NCBI RefSeq assembly: GCF_000175195.1
Contig: NZ_ACQL01000106.1
Location: forward strand, 62,001 to 126,000
Direction: 5' to 3'
DNA from: Actinobacillus minor NM305
GTDB taxonomy: Bacteria; Pseudomonadota; Gammaproteobacteria; Enterobacterales; Pasteurellaceae
DNA: 64,000 nt
The translations under genes were made by a program, and so were the position numbers. The notes under the pieces were generated by a model that had not been told where the DNA came from, made no database searches, and worked only from the letters and a program-made list of their open reading frames with translations. Shown one piece after another: positions 11,001 to 22,368 of the stretch. Numbering within the stretch: position 1 is the stretch's first letter; every line of letters begins with the position of its first letter.

Positions 11001-12486
11001 AACGGCAACAGTTGAAGGCTCTAGTCTTACAGAAAAATTGCGTTCACAACTAGAATCAGCACAACGTAATCGTGAACAAGCCCGTGAACAGTTGCGTCAG
11101 GCTCAAGCACAATTTACGGAATATAACCAAGTTTTAACACGTTTACGTAGTTCCTTTGAAGCTAAAAATCAGATGCTTCAAGAGCTTATTCGTGAAATTG
11201 ATGATTTAGGTGTAAGAGGCGATGCCGGAGCAGAGGAACGAGCAAGATTACGCCGTGATGAATTACAACAACGTTTAAGCCAACAACGTGCTCGCAAAGG
11301 TTATTTAGATAAACAACTCGGTACGATTGAAGCTGAAATTGAAAACCTTACCCGTCTTTTACGTAAAGCTGAACGTGATTATAAAGCTCAGCGTGAAATG
11401 GTCGTACAGGCAAAAGTCAGCTGGTGTTTAGTTCTGAAACTCTCTCGCAATAGCGATGTAGAAAAACGCTTAAATCGCCGTGAGCTGGCTTATCAATCGG
11501 CGGAAGAGTTACGTTCGATTTCCGATAAAGCCCTTGGGGCATTGCGAACAACTGTGGCGGATAACGAGTACTTACGTGATAGCTTGCGTGCGTCAGAAGA
11601 TAGCCGTAAGCCTGAAAATAAAGTGGCGTTCTTTATTTCGGTTTATCAGCATTTGCGTGAGCGTATTCGCCAAGACATCATCAAAACGGACGATCCGATT
11701 GATGCGATTGAACAGATGGAAATCGAGCTATCTCGGTTAACCAACGAACTGACTAGCCGTGAGAAAAAATTGGCGATCAGCTCAGAAAGTGTGGCAAATA
11801 TCTTACGTAAAACCATTCAGCGTGAACAAAACCGTATTTTGCAACTAAACCAAGGCTTGCAAAATATTGCGTTCGGTCAGGTGAAAGGGGTGCGTTTGGT
11901 GGTAAACATTCGTGATACCCACGCAATGCTGTTAAATGCATTAAGCAATGAACGAGAGCAACATAAAGATCTGTTTGAAAGTGAAAAACTAAGTTTCTCT
12001 GAAGCACTAGCGATGTTGCATAAACGTGTAAACCCACATATTGAAATGGGGCAACGTACACCGCAAACTATAGGTGAAGAATTGTTAGACTATCGTAATT
12101 ATCTCGATCTTGAAGTGGAAACCGATCGTGGTGCAGATGGCTGGCAACGTGCTGAAAGTAGCTCACTTTCAACCGGTGAGGCGATTGGTACAGGTATGTC
12201 GATCTTGTTAATGGTGGTGCAAAGTTGGGAAGAAGAATCTCGCCGTATGCGTGCTAAAGATATTCTGCCTGCTCGCTTGCTCTTCCTTGACGAAGCAGCT
12301 CGTTTAGACGCAACCTCGATCAATACCTTGTTTGAACTCTGTGAGCGTTTGGATATGCAGTTGCTTATTGCCGCCCCAGAAAACATCAGCCCAGAACGAG
12401 GTACAACCTACAAGTTAGTGCGTAAGATCACCAATAACCAAGAGTATGTACACGTGGTTGGTTTGAAAGGATTTGGTCAAGCTTAA
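8008..12486 (+). CDS. mukB: Chromosome partition protein MukB (SMC condensin subunit)
   Basis: 1492 aa (E. coli 1486). The N-terminal head has [20 protein letters not shown] and Walker [10 protein letters not shown]. Long coiled coils follow, with a central hinge around [20 protein letters not shown]. The C-terminal head has the signature [16 protein letters not shown] and Walker [14 protein letters not shown]. About 28 residues precede the conserved RGKFRSL, a modest N-terminal extension over E. coli. MukB dimers extrude DNA loops and bind topoisomerase IV through the hinge. ATG 8008 overlaps the zeta-toxin stop, with RBS GAGGAAA within that gene. No frameshift is seen, so the complex should be functional despite the inserted modules. 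Confidence 0.97.
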   Translation: MQNTDFTLQNNEQISPAVIRNERQDTVVRGKFRSLTLINWNGFFARTFDLDELVTTLSGGNGAGKSTTMAGFVTALIPDLTLLNFRNTTEAGSTSSSRDKGLYGKLKAGVCYSVLESINSRGQRVLTGVRLQQVAGRDKKVDIRSFSLQNVASNQSVISVFTEQVGEKARVLALNELKDKFEQSEVQFKQYHSITDYHSFMFDLGVIPKRLRSSGDRSKFYKLIEASLYGGISSVITKSLRDYLLPENTGVRQAFQDMESALRENRMTLEAIKVTQSDRDMFKRLITESTNYVSADYMRHANERRGNVQAALEQRQAWYSSKSKLELEQQRLVEFSREVAEISESEHGLEAEYNSANDHLNLVMNALRHQEKVERYQDEVEELNEKIEEQQMAMEEVSEAVEHAQAQADEMDDQVEELRSQLADYQQALDAQQTRALQYQQAINALEKAKQLCGLPHLDLHNVEDYHAEFAAQTEDLTDQVFDLEQRLSVSDMAKTQFEKAYELVCKISGEIDRSQAWEEARTLLNAFSEQKMQAAQAVGLRQKLHEIEQRLHQQQNAERLLAEFNQKAQTELTDAESLESYFEEQQARLEDLEAELAEFVEVRSTQRQQREQLNQQYNQLAKNAPAWHTAQSALARLEEQCGEKFEASQSVMQFMQTMLSKEREATLLRDELARKEQQLDEQISRLSQPDGSEDARLNQLAERFGGVLLSELYDDVSLDDAPYFSALYGEARHAIVVRDLEAVKNQLATLDDCPDDLYLIEGDPSSFDDAVFSTEELKDGVVVKVSERQWRYSKFPEIPLFGRAAREKHLETLKAERDETAEKHAESAFEVQKCQRLHQHLSQFVGTHLNLAFQENPEILMQEIATERAEIERELNQASGDEQQLRHQLDTTKGQLQLLNKILPLVNLLADETLEERAEVCREQLAEAEENEYFIRQFGSALTQLEPIAAALKSDPSKFEQLEADYQQAKEQQKALQQKVFALSDVIQRRVHFSYEETATVEGSSLTEKLRSQLESAQRNREQAREQLRQAQAQFTEYNQVLTRLRSSFEAKNQMLQELIREIDDLGVRGDAGAEERARLRRDELQQRLSQQRARKGYLDKQLGTIEAEIENLTRLLRKAERDYKAQREMVVQAKVSWCLVLKLSRNSDVEKRLNRRELAYQSAEELRSISDKALGALRTTVADNEYLRDSLRASEDSRKPENKVAFFISVYQHLRERIRQDIIKTDDPIDAIEQMEIELSRLTNELTSREKKLAISSESVANILRKTIQREQNRILQLNQGLQNIAFGQVKGVRLVVNIRDTHAMLLNALSNEREQHKDLFESEKLSFSEALAMLHKRVNPHIEMGQRTPQTIGEELLDYRNYLDLEVETDRGADGWQRAESSSLSTGEAIGTGMSILLMVVQSWEEESRRMRAKDILPARLLFLDEAARLDATSINTLFELCERLDMQLLIAAPENISPERGTTYKLVRKITNNQEYVHVVGLKGFGQA

Positions 12487-12495
12487 ATAATTTAT

Positions 12496-12521
12496 GGACG
12501 CCCTTTGTGGCGTCCGTTTTT
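12496..12521 (+). terminator. Terminator of the muk operon
   Basis: Perfect stem GGACGCC / GGCGTCC with loop CTTTGT, followed by GTTTTT. It begins 10 bases after the mukB stop and marks the end of the muk transcription unit. Confidence 0.85.
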
Positions 12522-12529
12522 GTATAAAT

Positions 12530-15082
12530 ATGATGAATAATTTAAAAGAACAACTCTTGCAGTTTAATGAACAGCAGAAATCACATTTTGATGTTGAAAA
12601 TATTCTAAATCTCTTGTATGAGCGTAGTGATTTTTATGATGACCGTTTACTCCAGCTTTGGTCGGAGTTTGGCTTTCATCAACGTTCAGATTTAGCTTTG
12701 ATCGCCGTAGGTGGGTATGGAAGACGAGAGATGTTTCCATTATCTGACCTTGATATTTTAGTCTTAGCAGAAAGTGAACTTGATGAAGCAACGCATACTC
12801 AATTAAATGCACTATTTAATTTGCTATGGGATGCGAAATTACAAGTTGGGGCGAGTATTCGTACGGTGGCAGAATGTATTGAAATTGGTAAAACAGAAAT
12901 CTCTGTTGCCACGAATATGTATGAAAGTCGCTATTTAACGGGCAATAAATTACTTTGGCAAAGTTTAATGGAACAGCTTTACCAAGATGATTTTTGGGCG
13001 ATAGAAGCGTTTTTCCAAGCAAAAATAGCAGAAAAAAATGAACGTTATGAGCGTTACCATAATACGAGCTATAATTTGGAGCCGGATCTCAAACATAGTC
13101 CGGGTGGGTTGCGTGATTTGCATTTGATCTCATGGATCATGCTTCGTCATTATGGTATTCACGATTTTGAGACGTTGTTTAATCGTGGATTGCTCTATCC
13201 CGAAGAATATCAAACACTTAGCCAAGCACAAGCGGTCTTATTTCGCATGCGTTTTGCACTACATATGCAACTAAAACGTTACGACAATCGATTACGTTTT
13301 GATCGTCAATTAAAGCTAAGTGAGCAATTAGGCTATCAAGGCGAAGGAAATCAGCCGGTTGAAGCGATGATGAAAGCGTTCTTTCAAGCAACTCAGGCGA
13401 TTTCTCAACTAAGTCAATTATTATTAGCAAGCTTTGAGCAAGATGTGTTGGAGCCGCAAAAAACAGGCGAAAAGCAACCGCTTGATTGCAATTTCTTTTG
13501 TCAAAATAACGTCATTGATACTGAAAATTATCGCTGCTTTAGTCAAGAACCTCACGCTATATTGGATCTTTTCTATCATTTAACGAAGTACCCTGATGCA
13601 AATGTTAAAGCAACAACATTACGCCATCTCAGAATTGCATTACAAAAATTAAAACAACCGCTTTGTGAGCTAGATCAAGCAAGAAGTCGCTTTATTCAAA
13701 TTTTTCAGCAGCCGAATATGGTGACGCGAGCCGTTGTGCCTATGCATCAATTAGGTGTTTTAACGGCGTATTTCCCAGCTTGGAAAGGTATTGTCGGCTT
13801 AATGCAGTTTGATTTATTTCACATTTATACCGTAGATGAACACACCATTCGGGTAATGTTAAAGTTGGAAAGTTTCTTAGATAGCCAAACGCAGTCATCT
13901 CACCCATTATGTTATGAAAAATTTAGCCAGTGCGATCATCGAACATTGGTCTATCTTGCCGCCTTATTACACGATATTGCCAAAGGGCGAGAGGGCGATC
14001 ACGCAGAAGTGGGCGCAGTAGATATGTATGACTTTGCGATCTTACACGGATTTAGTGAAGCGCAAGCACAGCAAATGGCGTGGTTGGTCAGAGAACATTT
14101 AACGATGTCAATTACAGCGCAGAGACGAGATATTCACGATCCGAATGTGGTAAAAACCTTTGCAGAGGTTGTTGAAAATCAGACTGCATTAAGCGATTTG
14201 GTTTGCTTAACGGTTGCGGATATTTGTGCGACAAATGAAACGCTTTGGAATGATTGGAAGCGGACTTTGCTTTCTCAGCTTTATCAATTTACCAGCCAGC
14301 AGCTGGTTGCCGAATTAGACTACCAAAAAGAGGCAGAAAATAACCGTTTAGAAGCGGTTGAACTGATGAAATTTGCACTCACTGCCGAACAACGGAAAAG
14401 GTTGCAGGCATATTGGCAACCTTGCCCAGCGAGTTATTTCTTACGGAACAAACCGAAACAATTGGTTTGGCACGCTTTATCATTGTTAAAACAGCAGAAC
14501 TTACCATTAGTTTTGGTTGGGAATGAGTATGCTCGAGGGGCAACCGAAATTTTTATTCACTGTGAAGACCAAAATCAACTGTTTGCCCGTATTGCCCAAG
14601 AGTTAAGCCAGAAGAAAATTAGCATCCACGATGCGCAAATTATCACGAGTGAAAACGGCTTAGTCTATGATAGTTTTATTGTTACAGAGAGCAACGGGCA
14701 AGCATTGAATGAAATACGTTGTGAGCAAATTCAACAATCTTTGATAAAAGTGTTGTTAGATCCTGCGAGTAAAACATTTAAAGCGATCAAAAAACCGATT
14801 AAACACCAAACTTTTAAACGTAAAACGAAGGTGCGCTTTTTAGCAAATTCGCCACCAAATCAGACCGCTTTTGAATTGTTTACATTGGATCGAGAAGGGC
14901 TATTGGCACAACTCAGCCATATTTTTAATCAGTTAGAATTGGTGCTGATCAACGCAAAAATTACCACGATTGGTGAGCGAGTAGAGGATTTCTTTGTCGT
15001 AAGCACGTTATCTCATGAAGCGTTGAGCGAAGAACAACAGCACCAATTAAAACAACATATTCTCGATGAGCTTTCACTCTAA
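12530..15082 (+). CDS. glnD: Protein-PII uridylyltransferase / uridylyl-removing enzyme
   Basis: 850 aa from ATG 12530. The frame is open to 12494, but that stretch is the muk terminator. Domains: nucleotidyltransferase with GGYGRREMFPLSDLDILVL (the GG...DxD motif) near residue 75; the helical GlnD domain; an HD domain with LAALLHDIAKGREGDH near 480; and two C-terminal ACT domains (FIHCEDQNQLFARIA and LFTLDREGLLAQLSHIF). It senses glutamine and modifies PII proteins. A second ATG at 12533 is equally possible. It ends at a terminator shared with convergent cca. Confidence 0.96.
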   Translation: MMNNLKEQLLQFNEQQKSHFDVENILNLLYERSDFYDDRLLQLWSEFGFHQRSDLALIAVGGYGRREMFPLSDLDILVLAESELDEATHTQLNALFNLLWDAKLQVGASIRTVAECIEIGKTEISVATNMYESRYLTGNKLLWQSLMEQLYQDDFWAIEAFFQAKIAEKNERYERYHNTSYNLEPDLKHSPGGLRDLHLISWIMLRHYGIHDFETLFNRGLLYPEEYQTLSQAQAVLFRMRFALHMQLKRYDNRLRFDRQLKLSEQLGYQGEGNQPVEAMMKAFFQATQAISQLSQLLLASFEQDVLEPQKTGEKQPLDCNFFCQNNVIDTENYRCFSQEPHAILDLFYHLTKYPDANVKATTLRHLRIALQKLKQPLCELDQARSRFIQIFQQPNMVTRAVVPMHQLGVLTAYFPAWKGIVGLMQFDLFHIYTVDEHTIRVMLKLESFLDSQTQSSHPLCYEKFSQCDHRTLVYLAALLHDIAKGREGDHAEVGAVDMYDFAILHGFSEAQAQQMAWLVREHLTMSITAQRRDIHDPNVVKTFAEVVENQTALSDLVCLTVADICATNETLWNDWKRTLLSQLYQFTSQQLVAELDYQKEAENNRLEAVELMKFALTAEQRKRLQAYWQPCPASYFLRNKPKQLVWHALSLLKQQNLPLVLVGNEYARGATEIFIHCEDQNQLFARIAQELSQKKISIHDAQIITSENGLVYDSFIVTESNGQALNEIRCEQIQQSLIKVLLDPASKTFKAIKKPIKHQTFKRKTKVRFLANSPPNQTAFELFTLDREGLLAQLSHIFNQLELVLINAKITTIGERVEDFFVVSTLSHEALSEEQQHQLKQHILDELSL

Positions 15083-15100
15083 GGGAGTAGCAGGTAAGAG

Positions 15101-15129
15101 AAAGCAGATATGATACTATCTGCTTTTGT
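15101..15129. terminator. Bidirectional terminator between glnD and cca
   Basis: Stem AAAGCAGATA / TATCTGCTTT with a 6-nt loop, T-rich on both strands, between the convergent genes. Confidence 0.8.
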
Positions 15130-15132
15130 TAT

Positions 15133-16377
15133 TTAACTGAAAGCATTATGCTTGATATCCCGAATTGCTGATTGCCGGCGTTTATTTAACTCTGTTCGGA
15201 TATCCGCTTTTTCAAACCCGTCCGCAATAACTTGTTGAACATCTACGTTATTCGCTACTTGAAAATAGTGTAGGGCTAATTCTGCTTGTGGATAAGCTCG
15301 CTCTTCAAAACCAAGTCTACCTTTGCTATCGGCTTCACATGCCAGTAAAAAATCTTGGAAACGTTGAGGCTTCCGCCAAACATCGAGGGCGTTAAAAAGT
15401 TTTAACACCGTTTCAGGGCGTAATTCAGCCATTTTGTGACAATGTGTATGATATTGGGTAACCAATAACGCAAAATCTTTTACTTCACTTGGCACTTTTA
15501 AGCGGTTAGATAACTCACGAGCTGGCGTAATACCTTTCATTTCATGCCCATAATGGTGAGGTAAAATATCATCAGGCGTTAGTCCTTTTCCTAAGTCGTG
15601 GCAGAGTGCGGCCCAAAGTAAAGCGGTTGGATTTTCTGCTTTTTTTGCTAATTGTTTCGCTTGTTCAATAACCATTAGCGTATGAATACCACAATCAATT
15701 TCCGGATGATATTGTGCTGGTTGAGGCTTCCCGAAGAGTTTTTCCATTTCAGGAAATAACACGGCTAAAGCGCCCACTTCATGTAGAACAGCAAAATAAA
15801 TATGTGGTGAGTCCGTTTGAAATGCTTTTTCTGTTTCGAGCCAAACACGTTCAGCTGTTAGATGATTGAGTTCGCCATCTTCTGCCATTTTTCGCATAAG
15901 CCGTTTCGTTTCTTTGGCAATGCGAAAACCAAACGAATAGAAGCGAGCCGCAAAGCGTGCAACACGTAAAACACGTAGAGGATCTTCCTCAAAAGCTGGA
16001 GAGACGTGGCGTAATAGGCGATTTTCTAAATCCTGTTTCCCGCCAAAAGGGTCAAAAATTTGACCGCTTGTCGGGTCTTGTGCCATTGCGTTGATCGTTA
16101 AATCTCGGCGAATAAGGTCTTGTTCTAAAGTTACCGCAGGGGAAAAATCACAAATAAAACCATTATAGCCATTACCATGCTTACGTTCTTGACGGGCTAA
16201 GGCATATTCTTCTTTGGTCTGTGGATGTAGAAATACGGGAAAGTCAGCCCCCACTTGTTGGTAGCCGAGTGATAAGAGTTGTTCCGGTGTTGAACCGACA
16301 ACAAGAAAATCACGATCTTTGACGGGTAAGCCTAATAATTGATCTCGAACTGCACCACCAACTAGATAGATTTGCAT
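15133..16377 (-). CDS. cca: Multifunctional CCA-adding tRNA nucleotidyltransferase
   Basis: 414 aa, the size of the gammaproteobacterial enzyme. The N-terminal class II nucleotidyltransferase motif is [20 protein letters not shown] (residues 7-26), followed by [10 protein letters not shown] and the [10 protein letters not shown] helix. A C-terminal HD phosphohydrolase domain carries [12 protein letters not shown]. It adds or repairs the 3' CCA of tRNAs. A perfect uptake sequence occurs inside the gene (16072-16081). ppiB lies upstream on the same strand, separated by a terminator. Confidence 0.96.
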   Translation of the reverse strand: MQIYLVGGAVRDQLLGLPVKDRDFLVVGSTPEQLLSLGYQQVGADFPVFLHPQTKEEYALARQERKHGNGYNGFICDFSPAVTLEQDLIRRDLTINAMAQDPTSGQIFDPFGGKQDLENRLLRHVSPAFEEDPLRVLRVARFAARFYSFGFRIAKETKRLMRKMAEDGELNHLTAERVWLETEKAFQTDSPHIYFAVLHEVGALAVLFPEMEKLFGKPQPAQYHPEIDCGIHTLMVIEQAKQLAKKAENPTALLWAALCHDLGKGLTPDDILPHHYGHEMKGITPARELSNRLKVPSEVKDFALLVTQYHTHCHKMAELRPETVLKLFNALDVWRKPQRFQDFLLACEADSKGRLGFEERAYPQAELALHYFQVANNVDVQQVIADGFEKADIRTELNKRRQSAIRDIKHNAFS

Positions 16378-16424
16378 AATAATCCCCTGAAATGAAAATA
16401 AATGAGATTGTAGTCATAAAAATA

Positions 16425-16447
16425 ACCGCTTGTTTATCACAAGCGGT
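16425..16447 (-). terminator. USS-dyad terminator after ppiB
   Basis: Perfect 9-bp arms ACCGCTTGT / ACAAGCGGT around a 5-nt loop, with a T-rich tail on the minus strand. The right arm belongs to a perfect uptake sequence at 16439-16448. It separates ppiB from cca. Confidence 0.8.
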
Positions 16448-16455
16448 CAAAATGA

Positions 16456-16965
16456 TTAGGCTACGCTAACTGATTCAATCACAACATCTTCAGTTGGAAC
16501 ATCTTGATGGAAACCTTTATTACCGGTTTTTACCTCTTTGATTTTATCAACGATGTCCATACCTTCAACCACTTCGCCGAAAACAGCATAGCCCCATTCT
16601 TGCACCACTTCACGACCAAACATCTCTTTTGAGCGATAGTCTAAGAAAGAGTTATCTGCCACATTGATGAAAAATTGTGAGCTGGCTGAATGTGGATCTG
16701 AAGTACGAGCCATTGCAATGGTGCCACGTTTGTTACTTAAACGGTTGTTCGCTTCATTTTTAATCGGTGCTTTGGTTGGTTTTTCGATTAAACCTGATGT
16801 CATACCACCACCTTGAATCATAAAACCGTCAATCACGCGGTGGAAAATTGTACCGTTGTAAAAGCCTTCTTTGCAGTAATCTTCAAAGTTTTTTGCGGTA
16901 ATCGGTGCTTTATCAAAATCTAATTTGATTTTAATATCGCCAAAATTCGTGTGTAATGTAATCAT
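16456..16965 (-). CDS. ppiB: Peptidyl-prolyl cis-trans isomerase B (cyclophilin)
   Basis: 169 aa from ATG 16965 ([17 protein letters not shown]), matching the cytoplasmic cyclophilin start. The upstream in-frame extension is not conserved and is ignored. Active-site block [19 protein letters not shown] and the later [12 protein letters not shown] are intact. It catalyses proline isomerisation during protein folding. It is divergent from cysS, with a 147-bp AT-rich spacer holding an uptake-sequence core near 17050. Confidence 0.96.
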   Translation of the reverse strand: MITLHTNFGDIKIKLDFDKAPITAKNFEDYCKEGFYNGTIFHRVIDGFMIQGGGMTSGLIEKPTKAPIKNEANNRLSNKRGTIAMARTSDPHSASSQFFINVADNSFLDYRSKEMFGREVVQEWGYAVFGEVVEGMDIVDKIKEVKTGNKGFHQDVPTEDVVIESVSVA

Positions 16966-17112
16966 TTTAAGTTCCTTATCATTTTGGGAAGAAATTTCAG
17001 GCGCTATTATTAAAAAGTTTAAGAGAAATTGCAAAAAATTCTCTAAATTTGACCGCTTATTTGCTAAACTTTGCGAAATTTTTGAATTTTCTATTTTTAT
17101 TCAGAGGATATT

Positions 17113-18492
17113 ATGCTCAAAATTTATAACACCTTAAAACGTGAAAAAGAAGAATTTAAGCCGATTAACCCAAACCAAATTGGTATGTATGTTTGTGGGG
17201 TAACGGTTTATGATCTCTGCCATTTTGGGCACGGTCGAACCTTTGTATCCTTTGATGTGATTGTGCGTTATTTACGCTATTCGGGCTATAATGTGCGCTA
17301 TGTACGTAACATTACCGATGTGGATGATAAAATCATCAAACGTGCGTTAGAAAATAAAGAGACTTGCGATCAGTTGGTGGATAGAATGATTGCAGAAATG
17401 CACAAAGATTTTGATGCATTAAACATTTTACGCCCTGATGTTGAGCCACGCGCAACCAAACATATTCCTGAGATTGTTGCGATGGTTGAAAAACTGATCG
17501 CAAACGGACACGCTTATGTAGCAGAAGATGGCGATGTGATGTTTGATGTGGAAAGTTTCAAACAATATGGCGCATTATCTCGTCAAAATCTTGAGCAATT
17601 ACAAGCCGGTGCTCGTGTTGAGATTAAATCTGTGAAGAAAAATCCGATGGATTTTGTCTTATGGAAGATGTCAAAAGAAAACGAACCAAGCTGGCAAAGC
17701 CCGTGGGGGAATGGTCGTCCGGGTTGGCATATTGAGTGTTCTGCAATGAACAGCAAAGAGTTAGGCGAACATTTTGATATTCACGGTGGTGGTTCGGATT
17801 TAATGTTCCCACATCACGAAAATGAAATTGCCCAATCTTGCTGTGCGCACGGTGGCGATTATGTGAACTATTGGCTGCACACTGGTATGCTAACCATAGA
17901 TAAAGAAAAAATGTCTAAATCATTAGGCAATTTCTTTAGTATCCGCCATATGTTAGGGTTATATGATGCCGAAAGTTTACGTTATTTCTTCTTAACAGCA
18001 CACTATCGCAGCTTGTTAGATTACAGCGTAGAGAATTTAGATTTGGCTCGTTCTGCATTAGAGCGTTTATATACCGCATTACGTGGTTGTGATGTTTCAG
18101 GTGCTGCTGAAGGCGGCGAACATTATGTTGAAGCCTTTAAAACCGCAATGGACGATGATTTCAACACACCGGGGGCTTTAGCGGTATTATTTGAAATCGC
18201 CCGTGAATTAAATAAATTGAAAACTGAAGATATGGCGAAAGCCAATGGCTTAGCAGTTCGCTTGAAAGAGCTTGCCGGCGTATTGGGGTTATTAGAACAA
18301 GATCCGGAAAGTTTCTTACAAGGCGATACTAATAGCGATGAAGCTGCGGAAATCGAAGCGTTAATTAAACAACGTAACGAAGCTAAAGCCAATAAAAATT
18401 GGGCTGTTGCGGACGAAGTGCGTGATAAACTTAAAGCAATGAATATTGTTTTAGAAGATACACCAAACGGCACTATTTGGCGTAAAGCGTAA
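17113..18492 (+). CDS. cysS: Cysteinyl-tRNA synthetase
   Basis: 459 aa (E. coli 461). Class I signature in [19 protein letters not shown] (HIGH-like HFGHG) near residue 30, zinc ligands in GWHIECSAM and [11 protein letters not shown], and KMSKSLGNF near 270. The C-terminal anticodon-binding region ends in [10 protein letters not shown]. It charges tRNA-Cys in the cytoplasm. RBS AGAGGATATT precedes ATG 17113. Confidence 0.97.
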   Translation: MLKIYNTLKREKEEFKPINPNQIGMYVCGVTVYDLCHFGHGRTFVSFDVIVRYLRYSGYNVRYVRNITDVDDKIIKRALENKETCDQLVDRMIAEMHKDFDALNILRPDVEPRATKHIPEIVAMVEKLIANGHAYVAEDGDVMFDVESFKQYGALSRQNLEQLQAGARVEIKSVKKNPMDFVLWKMSKENEPSWQSPWGNGRPGWHIECSAMNSKELGEHFDIHGGGSDLMFPHHENEIAQSCCAHGGDYVNYWLHTGMLTIDKEKMSKSLGNFFSIRHMLGLYDAESLRYFFLTAHYRSLLDYSVENLDLARSALERLYTALRGCDVSGAAEGGEHYVEAFKTAMDDDFNTPGALAVLFEIARELNKLKTEDMAKANGLAVRLKELAGVLGLLEQDPESFLQGDTNSDEAAEIEALIKQRNEAKANKNWAVADEVRDKLKAMNIVLEDTPNGTIWRKA

Positions 18493-18570
18493 CAGAGAAC
18501 ATGTAGGCGATAATTTATTCTCATCAATTATTTGTTATTATTTGATTTAACATTCTTATATCAACAAATA

Positions 18571-18608
18571 GAAAAGCCTGATGCTTCAAATGGAGTGTCA
18601 GGCTTTTC
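18571..18608. terminator. Bidirectional terminator between cysS and msrB
   Basis: Stem GAAAAGCCTGA / TCAGGCTTTTC between the convergent genes, with A/T tracts outside the stem. Confidence 0.8.
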
Positions 18609-18619
18609 ATCTATATAAA

Positions 18620-19015
18620 TTAACCATCAATTTCTTCGCCGGTTTTATCCCATTTAAAGTTAAGCGCAATGGAATTTAAACAGAAGCGTAATCCCGTTGG
18701 AGGAGGTCCATCATTAAAGACGTGCCCCATATGTGAATCACAATTGCCACAACGAATTTCTGTACGATGACGTCCTAAACTGTAATCATCAAGATAGCGT
18801 AATGCATTGTCTGAAACAGCTTCATAAAAACTTGGCCAACCACAACCAGCATCAAATTTAGTATCTGAACGGAAGAGAGCATTATGGCATCTCGCGCAAC
18901 GGTATGTACCTACACGATCTTCGTTCAAAAATTTGCCCGTAAAAGGCTGCTCTGTACCGCTATTTAACAAGATTTCGACTTGTTCTTCGGTAAGTTCATC
19001 AATATCTTTTATCAT
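18620..19015 (-). CDS. msrB: Peptide methionine-R-sulfoxide reductase
   Basis: 131 aa from ATG 19015 (MIKDIDELTEEQVEIL), chosen because AAGGGGATAAT lies just upstream. The longer in-frame start is not supported. Zinc is bound by two CxxC pairs (CARC and CGNC), and the catalytic Cys is in LRFCLNSIALNF. It reduces methionine-R-sulfoxide in proteins. Here it is a single MsrB domain rather than the MsrA-MsrB fusion known in some Haemophilus. Confidence 0.95.
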   Translation of the reverse strand: MIKDIDELTEEQVEILLNSGTEQPFTGKFLNEDRVGTYRCARCHNALFRSDTKFDAGCGWPSFYEAVSDNALRYLDDYSLGRHRTEIRCGNCDSHMGHVFNDGPPPTGLRFCLNSIALNFKWDKTGEEIDG

Positions 19016-19243
19016 ATTATCCCCTTGCGACTTATTTGTAAGATATAAGCGGTTGTATTTTACAATTTTTTTACGTGAAGCGAAGAAGAATTTTATAAGT
19101 TTTGACATAGATCATGGAACGTTTATCTGTTATATTGAGAGCTGTTCTTTTTTATTGTCAAAACGGTAATAGTATGTGTTATAATTAGCACATCTTGATA
19201 CTCCTTTTGAGTGATAGAACAATTTTGTTTAACTTTTATATAG

Positions 19244-20260
<1,017 letters not shown>

Positions 20261-20288
20261 TCTAGTTTTTGAATAAATATTAAAAATT

Positions 20289-20318
20289 AACGCTCTACTT
20301 CGGTAGAGCGTTTTTTTT
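20289..20318 (+). terminator. Strong terminator of gapA
   Basis: Perfect stem AACGCTCTAC / GTAGAGCGTT with a UUCG-type tetraloop (TTCG), followed by eight T. Confidence 0.92.
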
Positions 20319-20358
20319 ATCTTTTTACGAAAGAAACGTTGAGATATTTTAGATAAAA

Positions 20359-20387
20359 AATAAGGTAAGCAAATGGCCTACCTTATT
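20359..20387 (-). terminator. Terminator of rsmA
   Basis: Stem AATAAGGTA / TACCTTATT, with a run of T on the minus strand after it (AAAAAA on the plus strand to its left). Confidence 0.75.
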
Positions 20388-20400
20388 ATTCTATTTAAAT

Positions 20401-21270
20401 TTAAATATCTTCATCCACCAACTCAATATCTTTATCCACTAATGGTGGATTATCGCAGAGCCAGTTGGCTAAACGAGCATAATCGGCAATGCTTAAATTC
20501 TCTGCACGAGCATTTAAATCAATACCAAGCGCTTCTAATTGTTCTGCTGAAAATAATGTAGATAATGCATTACGTAATGTTTTTCTACGTTGATTAAATG
20601 CTTGAGTGGTTACTCTGTTTAACCAATAAACGTCTTTAACCGGGTGTGGTATTTGTTTATGTGGCACAAGTCTAACAACAGCGGAATCTACTTTAGGTGC
20701 CGGTTTGAATGCAGTTGGAGGCACTTCTAATACTGGCATAACTTGGCAATAATATTGCGCCATAATGGTTAAGCGACCATAGGCTTTGCTGTTTGGTGCT
20801 GCACATAAGCGTTTAACAACCTCTTTTTGCAACATAAAGTGCATATCTTGAATGAGATCATGAAATTTAAAGAGATGGAACATTAATGGTGTTGAAATGT
20901 TATAAGGTAAGTTACCGAATACACGAACGCCTTCATTTTCTTTCAAATCTAAACTTTCAAAATACTCACGAAAATTGAAACGAAGCGCATCTTGCTCAAT
21001 GATCGTAAGTTTATGATTTAAAAATGGATGATGTCTTAAACGCTCAGCTAAATCTCGGTCTAATTCTACAACCGTTAATTTATCAACGAGTTCAGCAACA
21101 GGTTCTGTGAGTGCACCTAATCCAGGACCAATTTCTAATAAGTATTGTCCATTTCTAGGATTGATCGCAGAAACAATGCCGTGAATGACATTCATATCGT
21201 GTAAGAAGTTTTGACCAAATCGCTTACGCGCAGTATGACCAAGATGTTTTTTCGAGTTAATATGACTCAT
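20401..21270 (-). CDS. rsmA: 16S rRNA (adenine1518/1519-N6)-dimethyltransferase
   Basis: 289 aa. N-terminal [15 protein letters not shown] motif [13 protein letters not shown] and catalytic NLPYNIST are present. It dimethylates two adenines in the 3' hairpin of 16S rRNA; also called KsgA. It lies downstream of surA on the same strand, as in E. coli where surA-pdxA-rsmA are linked. The C-terminus is a little longer than in E. coli and acidic (ELVDEDI). Confidence 0.96.
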   Translation of the reverse strand: MSHINSKKHLGHTARKRFGQNFLHDMNVIHGIVSAINPRNGQYLLEIGPGLGALTEPVAELVDKLTVVELDRDLAERLRHHPFLNHKLTIIEQDALRFNFREYFESLDLKENEGVRVFGNLPYNISTPLMFHLFKFHDLIQDMHFMLQKEVVKRLCAAPNSKAYGRLTIMAQYYCQVMPVLEVPPTAFKPAPKVDSAVVRLVPHKQIPHPVKDVYWLNRVTTQAFNQRRKTLRNALSTLFSAEQLEALGIDLNARAENLSIADYARLANWLCDNPPLVDKDIELVDEDI

Positions 21271-21292
21271 CGTTATCCTTATTAAATAATGA

Positions 21293-21318
21293 AAGAACCC
21301 CGCTTAGGCGAGGTTCTT
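21293..21318 (-). terminator. Terminator between surA and rsmA
   Basis: Imperfect stem AAGAACC-CGC / GCG-AGGTTCTT. The minus-strand T tail is moderate, so partial read-through into rsmA is likely. Confidence 0.65.
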
Positions 21319-21331
21319 GAAATCAGACAAT

Positions 21332-22285
21332 TTATTTTGCATTCACATATTGGATATTAGCTGTTTTTCTTAATGCTTTTACCCAATCTTTAGATGCTGC
21401 CTCGGCTTGTTGATTAGCTAGTTGCTCATACGCTCTTTGTGCATAAGCGTCTTCTGTTCTATCACCTTGACGAGAATCGGTTACTTTCAGAATATGCCAA
21501 CCGAATTGTGATTTAAATGGTGCAGTAATTTGACCTTGTTTTGCTTTTGCTGCTGCATTAGCAAATGCAGGATCATAGATATCTAAGAAATTGAATCCTA
21601 AGTCACCACCATCAGCAGCAGAAACATAATCTACGGAATTTGCTTTTGCTGCTTCTTCAAAGGTTGTTTTACCTGCTTTGATGTCAGCAATAATGCTATT
21701 TAATTTAGCTTTAGCTTGAGCATCGTTGAGTACTGGCGTTGTTTTAATCAGAATATGACTGATACGAGGTTCTGTGCCAGATACTGCTTTTAATTTACCT
21801 GCAGCTTTATCTTTTGCCATAAGCGCTTGTGCTTGAGCTCGAACTTCCTCTGGGTTTACTTGAATTGATTTGCCAATACTTTGATGGCGTACCGCTTCCA
21901 TCATCATTTGTTGCGCAATTTGTTGGCGATATTGGTTCAAACTAATACCTTGATAATCTAATGCGTCAAGTAATTGACCATAGGTTAAACCATTACGAGC
22001 AGCAATTTCTTCGATTGCTTGATCTACTCGGCGATAATCCACTTTTACACCAGATTGCTGGATAGCTTTTTGAACAAGCATTTCATCAATGATGCTTTCA
22101 AGAGCAGCTTTACGATTTGCTTCCGTATTTGCTTTTTTCCCTAATGCTCGAGCAACTTGGCTTTCCATAATCATATTGCCATCAACGGTTGCAACAACAC
22201 GTTCTTCGGCAGCAAAAAGAGATTGTGATAAGCCTAATGTTGCAACAAATGCCACCAATAAAGATTTGGCTGAGGTAAATTTCAT
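21332..22285 (-). CDS. surA: Periplasmic chaperone / parvulin-type isomerase SurA
   Basis: 317 aa with a signal peptide (MKFTSAKSLLVAFVATLGLSQSLFA). The N-terminal chaperone domain (VVATVDGNMIMESQV, IIDEMLVQKAIQQSG) is followed by one parvulin domain (ISHILIKTTP to FGWHILKV, about residues 175-270). E. coli SurA has two parvulin domains; a single one is usual in Haemophilus-type SurA. It guides outer-membrane proteins through the periplasm. Its linkage to rsmA supports the call. Confidence 0.9.
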   Translation of the reverse strand: MKFTSAKSLLVAFVATLGLSQSLFAAEERVVATVDGNMIMESQVARALGKKANTEANRKAALESIIDEMLVQKAIQQSGVKVDYRRVDQAIEEIAARNGLTYGQLLDALDYQGISLNQYRQQIAQQMMMEAVRHQSIGKSIQVNPEEVRAQAQALMAKDKAAGKLKAVSGTEPRISHILIKTTPVLNDAQAKAKLNSIIADIKAGKTTFEEAAKANSVDYVSAADGGDLGFNFLDIYDPAFANAAAKAKQGQITAPFKSQFGWHILKVTDSRQGDRTEDAYAQRAYEQLANQQAEAASKDWVKALRKTANIQYVNAK

Positions 22286-22368
22286 TTTTCTTTTCCTACT
22301 TGTGTAAACACTAAAATTGTCATTTTAGAGTTTGATTATACTAAAAGGTTCACTTAGATATAATACTA

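Noticed and set aside
16966-17034. Longer N-terminus of ppiB
   Set aside because: The extra residues are not like cyclophilins and no RBS precedes them; the ATG at 16965 gives the standard protein.
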